DNA of 64,000 nt from UTCHB3 sp964431385 (GTDB lineage Bacteria > Bacteroidota > Ignavibacteria > Ignavibacteriales > Ignavibacteriaceae), in the NCBI GenBank assembly GCA_964431385.1, contig CAYSJM010000001.1, forward strand, positions 65,116 through 129,115, given 5' to 3'. The translations under genes and the position numbers were made by a program. This document shows, piece after piece, positions 1-9,198 of the stretch (positions are counted from its first letter, which is position 1; each line of letters opens with the position of its first letter). A model generated the notes under the pieces. It saw only the letters and a list, made by a program, of their open reading frames with translations, searched no databases and was not told the origin of the DNA.

Positions 1-247
1 AGTTATAAAGAGCAATTATGTCACGAACGAATGATATTTTGGTTCCGGATTCTTCGAGTTTTTGCCAGAGGTTTGCGTTCACATACTCGGCTTGTTTCTC
101 GTATTCCTCTTTGGTCTCGATGTAGTCGAAATCAAAATCTCCTTCTCCGTTCCCGTTATCCTTCAGTCCCCCATCCAAGGGGACATCATGAAAGTCGAGA
201 TGCTCTTCGCCCAGGTGATCCAGGGTTTTGTCTTTTGTTTCTTCCAT
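1..247 (-). CDS. YkvA-like (DUF1232) protein, partial, 3' end beyond left edge
   Basis: Reading leftwards from an ATG at 247, 82 codons stay open to the window edge, so the C-terminus is missing. The ATG is preceded by GAGAGG at 5-nt spacing and starts 10 nt after the stop of the S9 peptidase gene, so the two are probably cotranscribed. The first 55 residues are acidic and Asp/Glu-rich, and then the sequence becomes NLWQKLEESGTKISFVRDI. This resembles the start of the small membrane-associated YkvA/DUF1232 family, where a charged lead is followed by an amphipathic segment and a Pro/Asp-containing hydrophobic core. The diagnostic core lies outside the window, so the family call is tentative. 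No function can be given beyond a probable small inner-membrane protein. Confidence 0.55.
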   Translation of the reverse strand, partial: MEETKDKTLDHLGEEHLDFHDVPLDGGLKDNGNGEGDFDFDYIETKEEYEKQAEYVNANLWQKLEESGTKISFVRDIIALYN

Positions 248-257
248 GACAACCTCT

Positions 258-2300
258 CTATTTTTTCTTTTCCGGTGTATAGTGTTTTTCGAACCAGTCG
301 TAAACAGTTAACCACCAGAGTCTTGAGTTTTGTGGTTTTGCAACAAAATGAGTTTCGTCGGGGTAATATAAAAATTTACTTTCAATTCCCAAGCGTTGAA
401 GTGATGTAAATAATTGAAAAGCTTGTTCTTCGGGCACTCTGAAGTCTTTTGCACCATGAACTACAAGCATTGGAGTCTTGGCATTATGGATAAAACGATG
501 TGGTGACCATTTTTCATAATCTTTTCTTTTTTCCCATGGTGTACCTCCAAATTCCCATTCAGGGAACCATAACTGTTCGGTTGTACCAAACATGCTTTCA
601 AGATTAAAAACTCCTGCGTGTGAAACGAGAGCTTTAAATCTGTCGGTATGACCCGCGATCCAGTTAATCATATATCCGCCGTAAGATGCACCGGCAGCAA
701 AAGTGTTGTTTTTATCGATGTACTGGAATTTCTTAACCGCGTAATCATAAACATTCATAAGATCGGTATAGACTTTTCCACCCCAGTCTTTTGAAATTTC
801 GTCAGTAAATTTTTGACCATAACCAATACTTCCTCTGGGGTTGGGGGCAATAACCACATAACCGCCTGCTGCAAACATTTGGAGGTTCCAGCGGTAATGG
901 AAATCGTCATTCCAGTGACCTTGTGGTCCACCATGAATGAGAAAAACAAGAGGATATTTCTTTGATGGATCAAAACCTGCGGGTTTTACGAGAATCGATT
1001 GAACAGAAGTTCCACCGGCACCTTTGGTGGTAAAAGTTTCGATATCATTCATTTCCAATTGATTCAAAACCTGTTGATTCACATAAGAAATTCTCATCAT
1101 ACCACTGCCGTCAACATTAGCAGAATAAATTTCATGAGGCATGGTTGAAGCCTGTTTCCTGAAGAACAGCTTACTACCGTTAGCTGCAAGATTCAGATCA
1201 GTGATGTTGCTCCCCTTAATCAGGGTATTCAATTTTTGTGATGCAACATCGACACTGTAAACCTGATTGTAAACTTCAAAAGGTGCAATAAAATAGATAG
1301 TTTTGCTATCCGGCGACCAGATTAAATTTTCTGCTGTAAGGTCAAATTTTGCAGAGATGTCGGTAAGGCTGCCTTTGGTTCTGTCAAAAACGATGATCCT
1401 CTTTTTATCAGCCTCAAATCCTTTTCTTTCCATCGAAGTGAAGGCGATATATTTCCCATCAGGTGAATAAACGGGTTCGCAGTCATTTCCTTCGCTCTTT
1501 GATATTTTCACATGCTTTGGAGCATTTCCTTTTAGAACTTCTTCGAGGTTCACAGTCCAAATATCATTGTTTGTGCTTGTAGCAAGAACTTTATCTTTGT
1601 TCGCAGTAAAAACAGCTTCTTTTCCATCGGGTGAGAAACCAAAATCGTTTTCAGAGCCGAGAGCAACAGGTGGTACATCGTAGGACGCACCGGGGGTCAG
1701 GTCGTAAGCTTTTTTTGCAGAGATATCGAGCAAATAAAGGAGACTTCTTTTGTCGCCTCTCCATCTGTTAAAATCACGATAATAAAGTTCTGTGAAAACC
1801 GATGCTTTAACCTTGTTTTCTTCAGCTTGTTTATCGCGAGTCTCATTGCACTCATTCCCAAGACCGCACGAAGGATAAACTGAGGAAGTGAAGAGAATAT
1901 ACTTTCCGTCATCAGAAAATTTGAAGGAATTTACGCCAGAATAATAACTTGTGAGTGCTTGTTCACCTGTTCCGTCAGGATTACAAAGATAAATTTGGTC
2001 ATCAAACAAATAAGCAAGTTTCTTCAGAGCCGGGACATATACCGGTGCACTCTCATTCTTCTCACTGGTTTTGATCCCTTTTTTGCCTGAACCATCGGCA
2101 TTTATACTGCTGATGTTACTGTTACCCTTGTTTAGCTCCATACTGTAAACAGAAGAAGCGAAGAATATATTATTTCCATCCGGGGAAACAGATATTTTGT
2201 TTATTCTCTCCATCGACCAAAGATCATCGATGGTAATTAACCTTTTCTGCTGCGGCATTATAAGTGTACTCATGAATAATATGAAAATAAATAATCTCAA
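258..2300 (-). CDS. Secreted S9 family (DPP5-like) prolyl oligopeptidase
   Basis: 680 aa. An N-terminal hydrophobic signal (residues 1-17) is followed by a beta-propeller with WD40-like/PD40 repeats (SPDGNNIFF, SPDGKEAVF, SPDGKYIAF) up to about residue 410. A C-terminal alpha/beta-hydrolase domain follows. The catalytic triad is readable: Ser539 in GASYGGYM, Asp619 in HGAKDFRVP and His651 in DETHFV. Length and order fit the S9C/dipeptidyl-peptidase 5 type, which releases dipeptides from the N-termini of oligopeptides in the periplasm. The gene is followed after 10 nt by the partial YkvA-like gene. A second, divergent S9 enzyme is encoded at 49214-51736. The substrate preference is inferred from family only. 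Confidence 0.93.
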   Translation of the reverse strand: MRLFIFILFMSTLIMPQQKRLITIDDLWSMERINKISVSPDGNNIFFASSVYSMELNKGNSNISSINADGSGKKGIKTSEKNESAPVYVPALKKLAYLFDDQIYLCNPDGTGEQALTSYYSGVNSFKFSDDGKYILFTSSVYPSCGLGNECNETRDKQAEENKVKASVFTELYYRDFNRWRGDKRSLLYLLDISAKKAYDLTPGASYDVPPVALGSENDFGFSPDGKEAVFTANKDKVLATSTNNDIWTVNLEEVLKGNAPKHVKISKSEGNDCEPVYSPDGKYIAFTSMERKGFEADKKRIIVFDRTKGSLTDISAKFDLTAENLIWSPDSKTIYFIAPFEVYNQVYSVDVASQKLNTLIKGSNITDLNLAANGSKLFFRKQASTMPHEIYSANVDGSGMMRISYVNQQVLNQLEMNDIETFTTKGAGGTSVQSILVKPAGFDPSKKYPLVFLIHGGPQGHWNDDFHYRWNLQMFAAGGYVVIAPNPRGSIGYGQKFTDEISKDWGGKVYTDLMNVYDYAVKKFQYIDKNNTFAAGASYGGYMINWIAGHTDRFKALVSHAGVFNLESMFGTTEQLWFPEWEFGGTPWEKRKDYEKWSPHRFIHNAKTPMLVVHGAKDFRVPEEQAFQLFTSLQRLGIESKFLYYPDETHFVAKPQNSRLWWLTVYDWFEKHYTPEKKK

Positions 2301-2682
2301 GACGGCACCTCGCTAACTTGATAAAAAGTTGTAATAATGAGTGAAAATTTACGAAATTTTAAGGGATTCACAGAAGGGAAAATGATGGCATGCTTCTTTC
2401 AGTGATGAAATGGTTAGAATTAATAAATTGAAAATAAAATTCCCTGTGAGAGAGTCAGAAATAATGAATAATGATTTGATTTAATTCGTTATTTGAGTCT
2501 TTTTTCATCGTCAAGAGTCTAAATCTACTGTATCGGAAGTTAGAAAGAATAAAAAAGTGAATTTTTTTTTATCCTTTGTGTGGATTTAAAATATTTTCCT
2601 TATTTATTTGCGAGCTAAATTTTTTAATTTATCACACAATTTTTCAAAAAATAATGAACAGGAATAAGAAGGAGTAGCTTTT
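2301..2682. other. Intergenic region, 382 bp, no gene seen
   Basis: AT-rich spacer between two divergent genes, the S9 peptidase (leftward) and the Asp-rich protein (rightward). It must hold both promoters, but I cannot assign -35/-10 boxes with confidence. I see no tRNA, no long hairpin and no open frame of note. The last bases contain the AAGGAG ribosome-binding site of the next gene (2669-2674). Confidence 0.6.
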
Positions 2683-3063
2683 ATGCCATTTATCGATGAT
2701 TCAGAAAACCTGAATTTGGACTTATCAGAAGATGAAACGCCGGTCTGGCATCTGGCAGAAGAATTTTTTGCATTTGCAAAGAAGAAAAATATGGACGATG
2801 AAATGAACGATGATGATTTCGATGATGAAGATTTCGATGATGAAGATCTTGACGACGATGATGATGACGATGATGATGATCTTGACGACGATTTTGGCGA
2901 AGAAGACATTGAAAAATTCTTGGAGGATTTCGAAGAAGACGAACTCTTTAACGATGATGATTTTGACGACGATGAAGATGACATAGACGAAGATGATATC
3001 GACGATGACTTTGATATTGACCCGAATACCACTATCGACGATGACGACGACGACGATTTTTAG
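2683..3063 (+). CDS. Aspartate-rich acidic protein of unknown function
   Basis: 126 aa, preceded by a perfect AAGGAG Shine-Dalgarno 8 nt before the ATG, which strongly supports translation. The first 36 residues look like an ordinary folded or helical segment (HLAEEFFAFAKKK). From residue 37 to the end the chain is almost only Asp and Glu with isolated Phe, Leu and Ile, including a run of ten Asp. Asp is written with mixed GAT and GAC codons, so this is not simply a slipped trinucleotide repeat. There is no signal peptide. The gene is monocistronic, with a terminator 45 nt downstream. Such a polyanion could bind divalent cations or basic proteins, but nothing here proves it. The opposite strand has a long Ser-rich frame that is only the complement of the GAT/GAC repeats. 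Confidence 0.82.
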   Translation: MPFIDDSENLNLDLSEDETPVWHLAEEFFAFAKKKNMDDEMNDDDFDDEDFDDEDLDDDDDDDDDDLDDDFGEEDIEKFLEDFEEDELFNDDDFDDDEDDIDEDDIDDDFDIDPNTTIDDDDDDDF

Positions 3064-3107
3064 TCTGCCTTACCCCACCGCGGGCTCAACTCTTTTAATT
3101 GTGAATT

Positions 3108-3132
3108 CGGGCTGCCAAGAACAGCCCGTTTT
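3108..3132 (+). terminator. Intrinsic terminator of the Asp-rich gene
   Basis: A 7-bp perfect stem CGGGCTG / CAGCCCG with a 7-nt loop is followed by TTTT. It lies 45 nt after the stop at 3063 and just before the convergent end of hldD. Confidence 0.75.
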
Positions 3133-3149
3133 CAATTTAAAGAGTAAAC

Positions 3150-4124
3150 CTATTCACCAAGGAACTTTTGTGGTAAAAGATAATTTTTAACATAGTCGGA
3201 CACACCCTCTTCCAACGAATGAAGCGGAGCTGAATAACCTGTACTTCTGATTTTGGAAATATCCGCTTCTGTAAAATATTGATATTTGGGTGCGAGGTAA
3301 TCAGGCATATCGATATATTCTATCTGCGGTTGCAAACCCATCGACGAAAAAATTGCACCAACGAGGTCGTTCCAGGTTCTGGCTTTCCCCTGCCCAAGAT
3401 TAAACAAACCATTAAATTCCGGATTTCGAACCAGATGAAGTGTCATATTCACAGCATCTTTCACATAAACGAAGTCGCGCATCTGTTCACCGTCTTTATA
3501 TCCGGGGTGGAGGGATTTAAAAAGGGTAACTTTTCCTGTATCCTTAATCTGTCCGTATGCTTTGTGGACTACACTTCGCATATCTCCTTTATGAGATTCG
3601 TTTGGACCGTAAACATTAAAATATTTTACACCGGCAATTTTACCGAGATTTCCGGTGAGGTATGCCCACTGATCGAACATATTTTTTGAATATCCATACA
3701 TATTCAACGGTTTGATAATGAGACAGTTTTCGTCCTTGTCTTCAAACCCAAGTTCACCGTCTCCATAAGTGGCTGCAGATGAAGCGTAAACAAACCTGAT
3801 ATCCTTTAAGATTGAATGTTCCGCTAACACTCTTGTATATCGGTAGTTGTTTTCTACTAAATGATCGGCATTTTTTTCCGTTGTTGATGAGTTTGCACCC
3901 ATGTGGATAATCGCTTCAACATTACCAAAATGGAGACGGTCTTCTATCTTTTTGAGAAACTCTGATTTATCGATAAAGTCACGATATTTAAGGTTTACAA
4001 GATTTTTCCACTTCTCGTCACTCCCAAGAGAATCGACGATGAGGATGTCAGTTATACCTTCCCGGTTCAACTGCCAAACGATTGCACTGCCGATAAATCC
4101 GGCTGCACCAGTTACTATATACAT
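3150..4124 (-). CDS. hldD: ADP-L-glycero-D-manno-heptose-6-epimerase
   Basis: 324 aa, the usual size for HldD/RfaD. It is an extended short-chain dehydrogenase: NAD(P)-binding TGAAGFIGS at residues 5-13, HMGANSSTTE at 74-83 (the HldD signature, HLGACSATTE in E. coli), Ser116 in YASSAATYG and the catalytic Y143-x3-K147. The FNVYGPNE and MRDFVYVKD segments also match. It converts ADP-D-glycero- to ADP-L-glycero-D-manno-heptose, the last step of heptose precursor synthesis for the LPS inner core, in the cytoplasm. Other heptose genes are not adjacent. It is divergent from metH, with 115 nt between the chosen start codons. Confidence 0.95.
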   Translation of the reverse strand: MYIVTGAAGFIGSAIVWQLNREGITDILIVDSLGSDEKWKNLVNLKYRDFIDKSEFLKKIEDRLHFGNVEAIIHMGANSSTTEKNADHLVENNYRYTRVLAEHSILKDIRFVYASSAATYGDGELGFEDKDENCLIIKPLNMYGYSKNMFDQWAYLTGNLGKIAGVKYFNVYGPNESHKGDMRSVVHKAYGQIKDTGKVTLFKSLHPGYKDGEQMRDFVYVKDAVNMTLHLVRNPEFNGLFNLGQGKARTWNDLVGAIFSSMGLQPQIEYIDMPDYLAPKYQYFTEADISKIRSTGYSAPLHSLEEGVSDYVKNYLLPQKFLGE

Positions 4125-4239
4125 CTAAAACCTATTATCTTTGTTATTGCGGGGATAAAAATTAAATTTGTAATTCCATTTTAACGAATTGATCAAAAAA
4201 AATCAAATACTTTACACAATCTCACGAATATATTTTACG

Positions 4240-7200
4240 ATGAATGACACAAAAGCAATTTTAGAGGCTCTTTTAAGAGAACGGATACTGATTCTTGATG
4301 GTGCGATGGGCACGATGATACAGAGATATCGGCTAAGTGAAGAAGATTTTAGAGGTGAAGATTATAAAAATCACCCTTCAGATTTAAAGGGGAACAATGA
4401 TCTTCTCTCGATCACCAAGCCTGAAGTGATAAAGGAAATTCACAGACAGTATCTTGAAGCCGGTGCTGACATTATAGAAACCAACACATTCAACAGCACT
4501 TCATTTGCACAAGCAGATTACAGTTTGCAAAGCGAAGTTTACAAGTTAAACTTCCATTCTGCAAAAATTGCAAAAGAGGTTACTGCAGAGTTTAATGTGC
4601 CGGGAAACAACAAACCAAGATTTGTTGCCGGAGCACTTGGTCCTACAAACAAGTCTCTTTCACTTTCGCCCGATGTAAATGATCCGGGGTACCGTGCTGT
4701 TAATTTTCAGGAAGTTGCGGAGGCTTATGTTGCTCAATTGAGAGGATTAATTGATGGCGGTGTGGATATAATCCTGATCGAAACCATCTTCGATACCATG
4801 AATTCGAAAGCAGCAATTTACGCACTTGAGGAAGTGTTCACCGAAAAAAATGTTTCTCTCCCTGTCATGATCTCAGGAACCATTGTAGATTTGAGTGGAA
4901 GAAATCTTTCGGGACAGACAGCAGAAGCCTTCCTGATCTCGATAAGTCACGCACGGAACCTTGTTAGCGTCGGTTTAAACTGTGCTCTTGGTGCAACACA
5001 AATGAGACCCTTCTTAAAGGAAATTGCTGACAAATGTCCCTGGTTTGTGAGCGTTTATCCTAATGCAGGACTTCCAAACGAGTTCGGTGGCTACGATGAA
5101 ACTCCGAACATGATGGCTGAAGTGTTAAAAGAATTTGCTTCAGAAAATATGTTCAATATGGTGGGCGGCTGCTGTGGTACCACACCCGATCATATCAAAT
5201 TGATCGCTGAAACCATCGCCCCACTTCAACCGAGAGTTCCTCCCACTCCGCCAAAATATTTGAGACTAAGCGGTTTTGAACCTCTTGTAGTTCGACCCGA
5301 AACAAATTTTGTGAATATTGGAGAGCGGACAAATGTGGCAGGATCGAGAAAATTTGCAAAACTGATCCTTAACGGTAATTTTGAAGAGGCTCTCTCAATA
5401 GCAAGACATCAAGTGGAGGGTGGTGCCCAGGTACTCGATGTAAATATGGATGAAGGAATGCTCGATTCCGAAGCTTCAATGACAAAATTCTTAAATCTCA
5501 TGGGCTCTGAACCTGATATTGCCAAGCTTCCCGTGATGATTGACTCATCCAAATGGTCAGTGCTCGAAGCAGGACTTCGCTGCCTCCAAGGGAAATCGAT
5601 TGTTAATTCAATCAGTTTAAAAGAGGGTGAAGAGGTCTTTAAACAGCATGCACGGAAAGTTCTTCAGTATGGAGCTGCCGTAATAGTGATGGCGTTTGAC
5701 GAAGAAGGACAAGCCGATACACTCGCTCGAAGAATTGAGATTTGCTCAAGGGCTTATAAAATTCTTGTAGAGGAAGTTGGTTTTCCACCCGAGGATATAA
5801 TTTTTGATCCCAATGTTCTTACAGTAGCAACAGGTATGGAAGAACATAACAACTATAGTGTCGATTACATCGAAGCAACCCGATGGATAAAGGGAAACCT
5901 TCCATACGCAAAAGTGAGTGGGGGTGTCTCAAATGTTTCCTTCTCATTCCGTGGTAACGATGTAGTGCGTGAAGCGATGCATTCTGCGTTTTTATACCAT
6001 GCAATCAAAGCGGGTATGGATATGGGAATAGTGAACGCAGGTCAGCTGGAGGTTTATGAAGATATCGATAAAGAACTTCTGACTCTCGTGGAAGATGTGT
6101 TACTGAATAGAAGAAGTGATGCTACCGAAAGGCTGATAAATTTCGCAGAACATGTGAAAAGCAAAGATAAAGCTGAAGTAAAAACTGAAAGCTGGAGAGA
6201 AACTTCCGTAGAAGAGAGATTAAAATATGCCCTCTTAAAAGGAATTGTTGATTACATCGACGAAGATACTGAAGAAGCACGACTAAAATACCCTGCACCT
6301 TTGAATGTAATTGAAGGTCCATTAATGGACGGAATGAATCTTGTGGGTGACCTCTTCGGAGCCGGTAAAATGTTCTTGCCTCAGGTGGTTAAATCTGCCA
6401 GAGTGATGAAAAAATCAGTTGCCATCCTCATTCCCTACATAGAAGAAGAGAAGAAAAAAACTCCCGGTACTAACCAGAGTGCGGGTAAAATCCTACTTGC
6501 CACGGTGAAAGGTGATGTCCATGATATCGGTAAGAACATTGTTGGCGTAGTGCTCGGTTGCAACAATTTTGATGTGATCGATCTTGGTGTAATGGTACCT
6601 ACTGAGAAAATTTTGGATACGGCGATTAAAGAGAATGTGGATATTATCGGTGTAAGTGGGCTTATCACCCCATCCCTCGATGAGATGGTGAGTGTGGCGA
6701 AGGAGATGGAGAGACGAAAAATGAACATACCTCTACTAATAGGTGGAGCTACCACATCCAGAGTTCATACTGCGGTTAAAATTGCTCCCAACTATTCGGC
6801 TCCGGTGGTTCATGTACTTGATGCTTCAAGAAGTGTACCTGTAGCAGCTAAACTCATTAATCCTGAAACAGCCGGTGAGTTTGCAAACGGAATAAAAAAC
6901 GAGTATGAAAAAGTTCGTGAGGAGCACCGTAAAAAACGGGACACAAAAGAGTTCGTCACAATTCAGGAAGCAAGACGGAACAGATTTAAACCCGATTGGG
7001 AGAACTATACCCCACCTGTACCTGTTAAAACCGGTATTACGGAGTATAAGGCAATACCTCTTGAAACCCTAAAAGAATTCATCGATTGGACTCCTTTCTT
7101 CCAGGCTTGGGAGATGAGGGGTAAATTTCCTGATATCTTTGAGACAGCCAAATATGGCAGTGAAGCAAAAAAATTGTTTGCCGATGCAAATGTGATTCTG

Positions 7201-7941
7201 GAAAAAATCATGAACGAAAAACTTCTGACTGCCAATGGTGTGGTTGGGATTTATCCTGCAAATTCAATCCATCATGACGATGTTGAGGTTTATACAAATG
7301 ATGAAAGACATGGCATTTTGTCTGAGTTCCATTTTATAAGGCAACAAGCAATAAAGGCGAGTGGACTTCCAAACCATTGTCTTGCGGACTATATCGCTCC
7401 CAAAGAATCGGGTAAAAAAGATTATATCGGTTTCTTTGCCGTAACATCAGGCATCGGGGTTGACGAGTTGGTTAAAAAATATGAAGCTGATCACGATGAT
7501 TATTCAGCTATTATGGTTAAAGCTCTGGCTGACAGACTTGCGGAGGCGTTTGCTGAATTTCTTCATAAGGAAGTGAGAACCAAACTTTGGGCTTACAATT
7601 CAGATGAAAATCTGACGAATGAAGACCTGATTAGTGAACACTATGTTGGAATAAGACCCGCACCTGGCTACCCTGCATGCCCTGATCACTCTGAGAAGAT
7701 CACCCTGTTTAATCTGATGGGAGTTACTGAAAGAACTGGAATGATTTTAACAGAAAATCTGGCTATGTACCCAACTGCGTCTGTTTGCGGAATTTATTTT
7801 TCACATCCTGATTCGAAATATTTTACAACCGGTAAACTGAATAAAGATCAGGTAATCGATTATCATCGAAGGAAGGGTATGAGCCTCGATGAAATTGAGA
7901 GATGGTTGAGACCGGTTCTAAATTATGACGAAGGCGACTAA
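4240..7941 (+). CDS. metH: Cobalamin-dependent methionine synthase
   Basis: 1233 aa from the ATG at 4240. An in-frame TTG at 4189 would add 17 residues, but the ATG places the homocysteine domain at the normal distance. Domain order is complete: homocysteine methyltransferase (about 10-330) with zinc ligands Cys248 (GLNCALG) and Cys311/Cys312 (GGCCGTT); pterin/methyl-THF domain (about 350-610, NIGERTNVAGSRKF); cobalamin cap and B12-binding domain with DVHDIG, His761 being the lower cobalt ligand; and the C-terminal AdoMet activation domain (RPAPGYPACPDH). It transfers a methyl group from methyl-THF through cob(I)alamin to homocysteine. I see no cobalamin riboswitch in the short upstream gap. 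A strong hairpin follows the stop. Confidence 0.97.
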   Translation: MNDTKAILEALLRERILILDGAMGTMIQRYRLSEEDFRGEDYKNHPSDLKGNNDLLSITKPEVIKEIHRQYLEAGADIIETNTFNSTSFAQADYSLQSEVYKLNFHSAKIAKEVTAEFNVPGNNKPRFVAGALGPTNKSLSLSPDVNDPGYRAVNFQEVAEAYVAQLRGLIDGGVDIILIETIFDTMNSKAAIYALEEVFTEKNVSLPVMISGTIVDLSGRNLSGQTAEAFLISISHARNLVSVGLNCALGATQMRPFLKEIADKCPWFVSVYPNAGLPNEFGGYDETPNMMAEVLKEFASENMFNMVGGCCGTTPDHIKLIAETIAPLQPRVPPTPPKYLRLSGFEPLVVRPETNFVNIGERTNVAGSRKFAKLILNGNFEEALSIARHQVEGGAQVLDVNMDEGMLDSEASMTKFLNLMGSEPDIAKLPVMIDSSKWSVLEAGLRCLQGKSIVNSISLKEGEEVFKQHARKVLQYGAAVIVMAFDEEGQADTLARRIEICSRAYKILVEEVGFPPEDIIFDPNVLTVATGMEEHNNYSVDYIEATRWIKGNLPYAKVSGGVSNVSFSFRGNDVVREAMHSAFLYHAIKAGMDMGIVNAGQLEVYEDIDKELLTLVEDVLLNRRSDATERLINFAEHVKSKDKAEVKTESWRETSVEERLKYALLKGIVDYIDEDTEEARLKYPAPLNVIEGPLMDGMNLVGDLFGAGKMFLPQVVKSARVMKKSVAILIPYIEEEKKKTPGTNQSAGKILLATVKGDVHDIGKNIVGVVLGCNNFDVIDLGVMVPTEKILDTAIKENVDIIGVSGLITPSLDEMVSVAKEMERRKMNIPLLIGGATTSRVHTAVKIAPNYSAPVVHVLDASRSVPVAAKLINPETAGEFANGIKNEYEKVREEHRKKRDTKEFVTIQEARRNRFKPDWENYTPPVPVKTGITEYKAIPLETLKEFIDWTPFFQAWEMRGKFPDIFETAKYGSEAKKLFADANVILEKIMNEKLLTANGVVGIYPANSIHHDDVEVYTNDERHGILSEFHFIRQQAIKASGLPNHCLADYIAPKESGKKDYIGFFAVTSGIGVDELVKKYEADHDDYSAIMVKALADRLAEAFAEFLHKEVRTKLWAYNSDENLTNEDLISEHYVGIRPAPGYPACPDHSEKITLFNLMGVTERTGMILTENLAMYPTASVCGIYFSHPDSKYFTTGKLNKDQVIDYHRRKGMSLDEIERWLRPVLNYDEGD

Positions 7942-7953
7942 ATAATTGTTACA

Positions 7954-7990
7954 GGTAAACTGATTCGGATTTCGAATCAGTTTACCGTTA
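7954..7990. terminator. Bidirectional terminator between metH and the receiver-phosphatase gene
   Basis: A perfect 14-bp inverted repeat, GGTAAACTGATTCG and its complement, with a 5-nt loop at 7968-7972 and a T-rich flank. It lies 12 nt after the metH stop. The TGA of the convergent gene (7977-7979) sits inside the right arm, so that gene ends within its own terminator. Confidence 0.85.
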
Positions 7991-9164
7991 TTTTCATCAG
8001 TGAAATGTCGTCAGCATCGGGATTGTTATTGTAATATTTTTTCATTTTTTCACTTAAAGTGGAATTTAATTCCTCTTTTCCGAGATGTTTGTGTTCTTCC
8101 AACCAATCAGCCATTATATCGGTAACTTTTCCATCACCGATATCAAAACACTCTGAAAATCCGTCTGAATAGATGTAAACTACATCACCTTTCGACAACT
8201 TAACAGTTGCTTTTTCATAATCAGAATTGTCAAACATCCCGATTGGAATACTGCTTAGATCGACCACAGTAGGTGCTTTTTCTTTATGGACAATTATCAC
8301 GGGAGGGTGCCCACCGAGACTTAGCTCCAACTCTTGGGTGACTCTGTTATATTTTCCGTAAACCATTGTAAAATATTGCATTACATCGAGCCCCATTTCG
8401 AACAGTTTATTCAGTTCAGTAAGCACAACATCGGGAGAAGTGTTGGTAAATGACATTGTCTCAGTTGAATAGGTTTTAAGAACCCCACGGGTGTCACCCT
8501 GGTCAACACTGAGAAATTTGCTGAGAGTAAAAGAGAGCATTGCGGATGAGACCCCATGCCCTGAAACATCGAGCAAGTAAAATCCGATGTTTTCTTCGTC
8601 CAATTCAAAATAATTAAAAATATCTCCCGCCACAAAAAGTGAAGGCAGAAAAATTGAATCGAATGAGAGTTCACGAATTTCAAGATGCTCCATCGGAAGA
8701 AGGCTTTTTTGTAGATCAGCGGCAGCCTTTAGATCTTTCTCGAGTCTCTCATTATATTTTTGCAACTTGAAGTTTTTCTCTTCAAGGTCTTCTTGCAATC
8801 TGATTATTCGTTCCCCTGCCCTGATTCTTACATTCAATTCCTGATTGTTGAAGGGTTTTGTAATAAAGTCATCAGCACCGGCTTCCATGCCTTCTACCAG
8901 CTCATTTTTTTCATTTTTTGCTGTAAGCAGGATTAAGTAAACATACCTGCCGAGGTCTGTCTCTCTGATTTTTTTGCAAAGCTCAATCCCTGTCAGTTTG
9001 GGCATTTCCCAATCACTGATCACCATCGAAATGTTAGAATTTTGAAGAGCTTCCCATGCTTCTTCACCATCTTCAGTAGTGGTGACATTATGCCCAAGCT
9101 TTTTGAGAATCGATTTCAGCAAAAGTCTGGTTTCAAGAAGATCATCTGCGACCAAAATATCCAT
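7977..9164 (-). CDS. Response regulator with SpoIIE/RsbU-type PP2C phosphatase output
   Basis: 395 aa from the ATG at 9164, which has GGAG 10 nt upstream. A TTG two codons earlier is too close to that site. An N-terminal receiver domain (1-120) carries the acidic pair near D7/D8, phospho-acceptor Asp51 (ISDWEMP) and TKPF. A coiled-coil linker (about 120-165, ERLEKDLKAAADLQKSLLP) leads into a PP2C/SpoIIE domain (about 185-395) with VAGDIFNY, LDVSGHG, YSDGFSE and DADDIS metal-binding motifs. Proteins of this layout dephosphorylate anti-sigma-factor antagonists in partner-switching pathways. No anti-anti-sigma or RsbW-type gene is nearby. It lies 34 nt after the hybrid kinase gene on the same strand, so that kinase is the likely phosphodonor. 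Confidence 0.93.
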   Translation of the reverse strand: MDILVADDLLETRLLLKSILKKLGHNVTTTEDGEEAWEALQNSNISMVISDWEMPKLTGIELCKKIRETDLGRYVYLILLTAKNEKNELVEGMEAGADDFITKPFNNQELNVRIRAGERIIRLQEDLEEKNFKLQKYNERLEKDLKAAADLQKSLLPMEHLEIRELSFDSIFLPSLFVAGDIFNYFELDEENIGFYLLDVSGHGVSSAMLSFTLSKFLSVDQGDTRGVLKTYSTETMSFTNTSPDVVLTELNKLFEMGLDVMQYFTMVYGKYNRVTQELELSLGGHPPVIIVHKEKAPTVVDLSSIPIGMFDNSDYEKATVKLSKGDVVYIYSDGFSECFDIGDGKVTDIMADWLEEHKHLGKEELNSTLSEKMKKYYNNNPDADDISLMKITVN

Positions 9165-9198
9165 AACCAAATTTCTCCATTTCCTCTAAATTAAAAAA

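Noticed and set aside
2604..3032. Ser-rich leftward frame opposite the Asp-rich gene
   Set aside because: It is the complement of the GAT/GAC repeats; it has no ribosome site, while the rightward gene has a perfect one.
4125..4239. Cobalamin riboswitch ahead of metH
   Set aside because: The gap is only 115 nt and I see no B12-box-like element.
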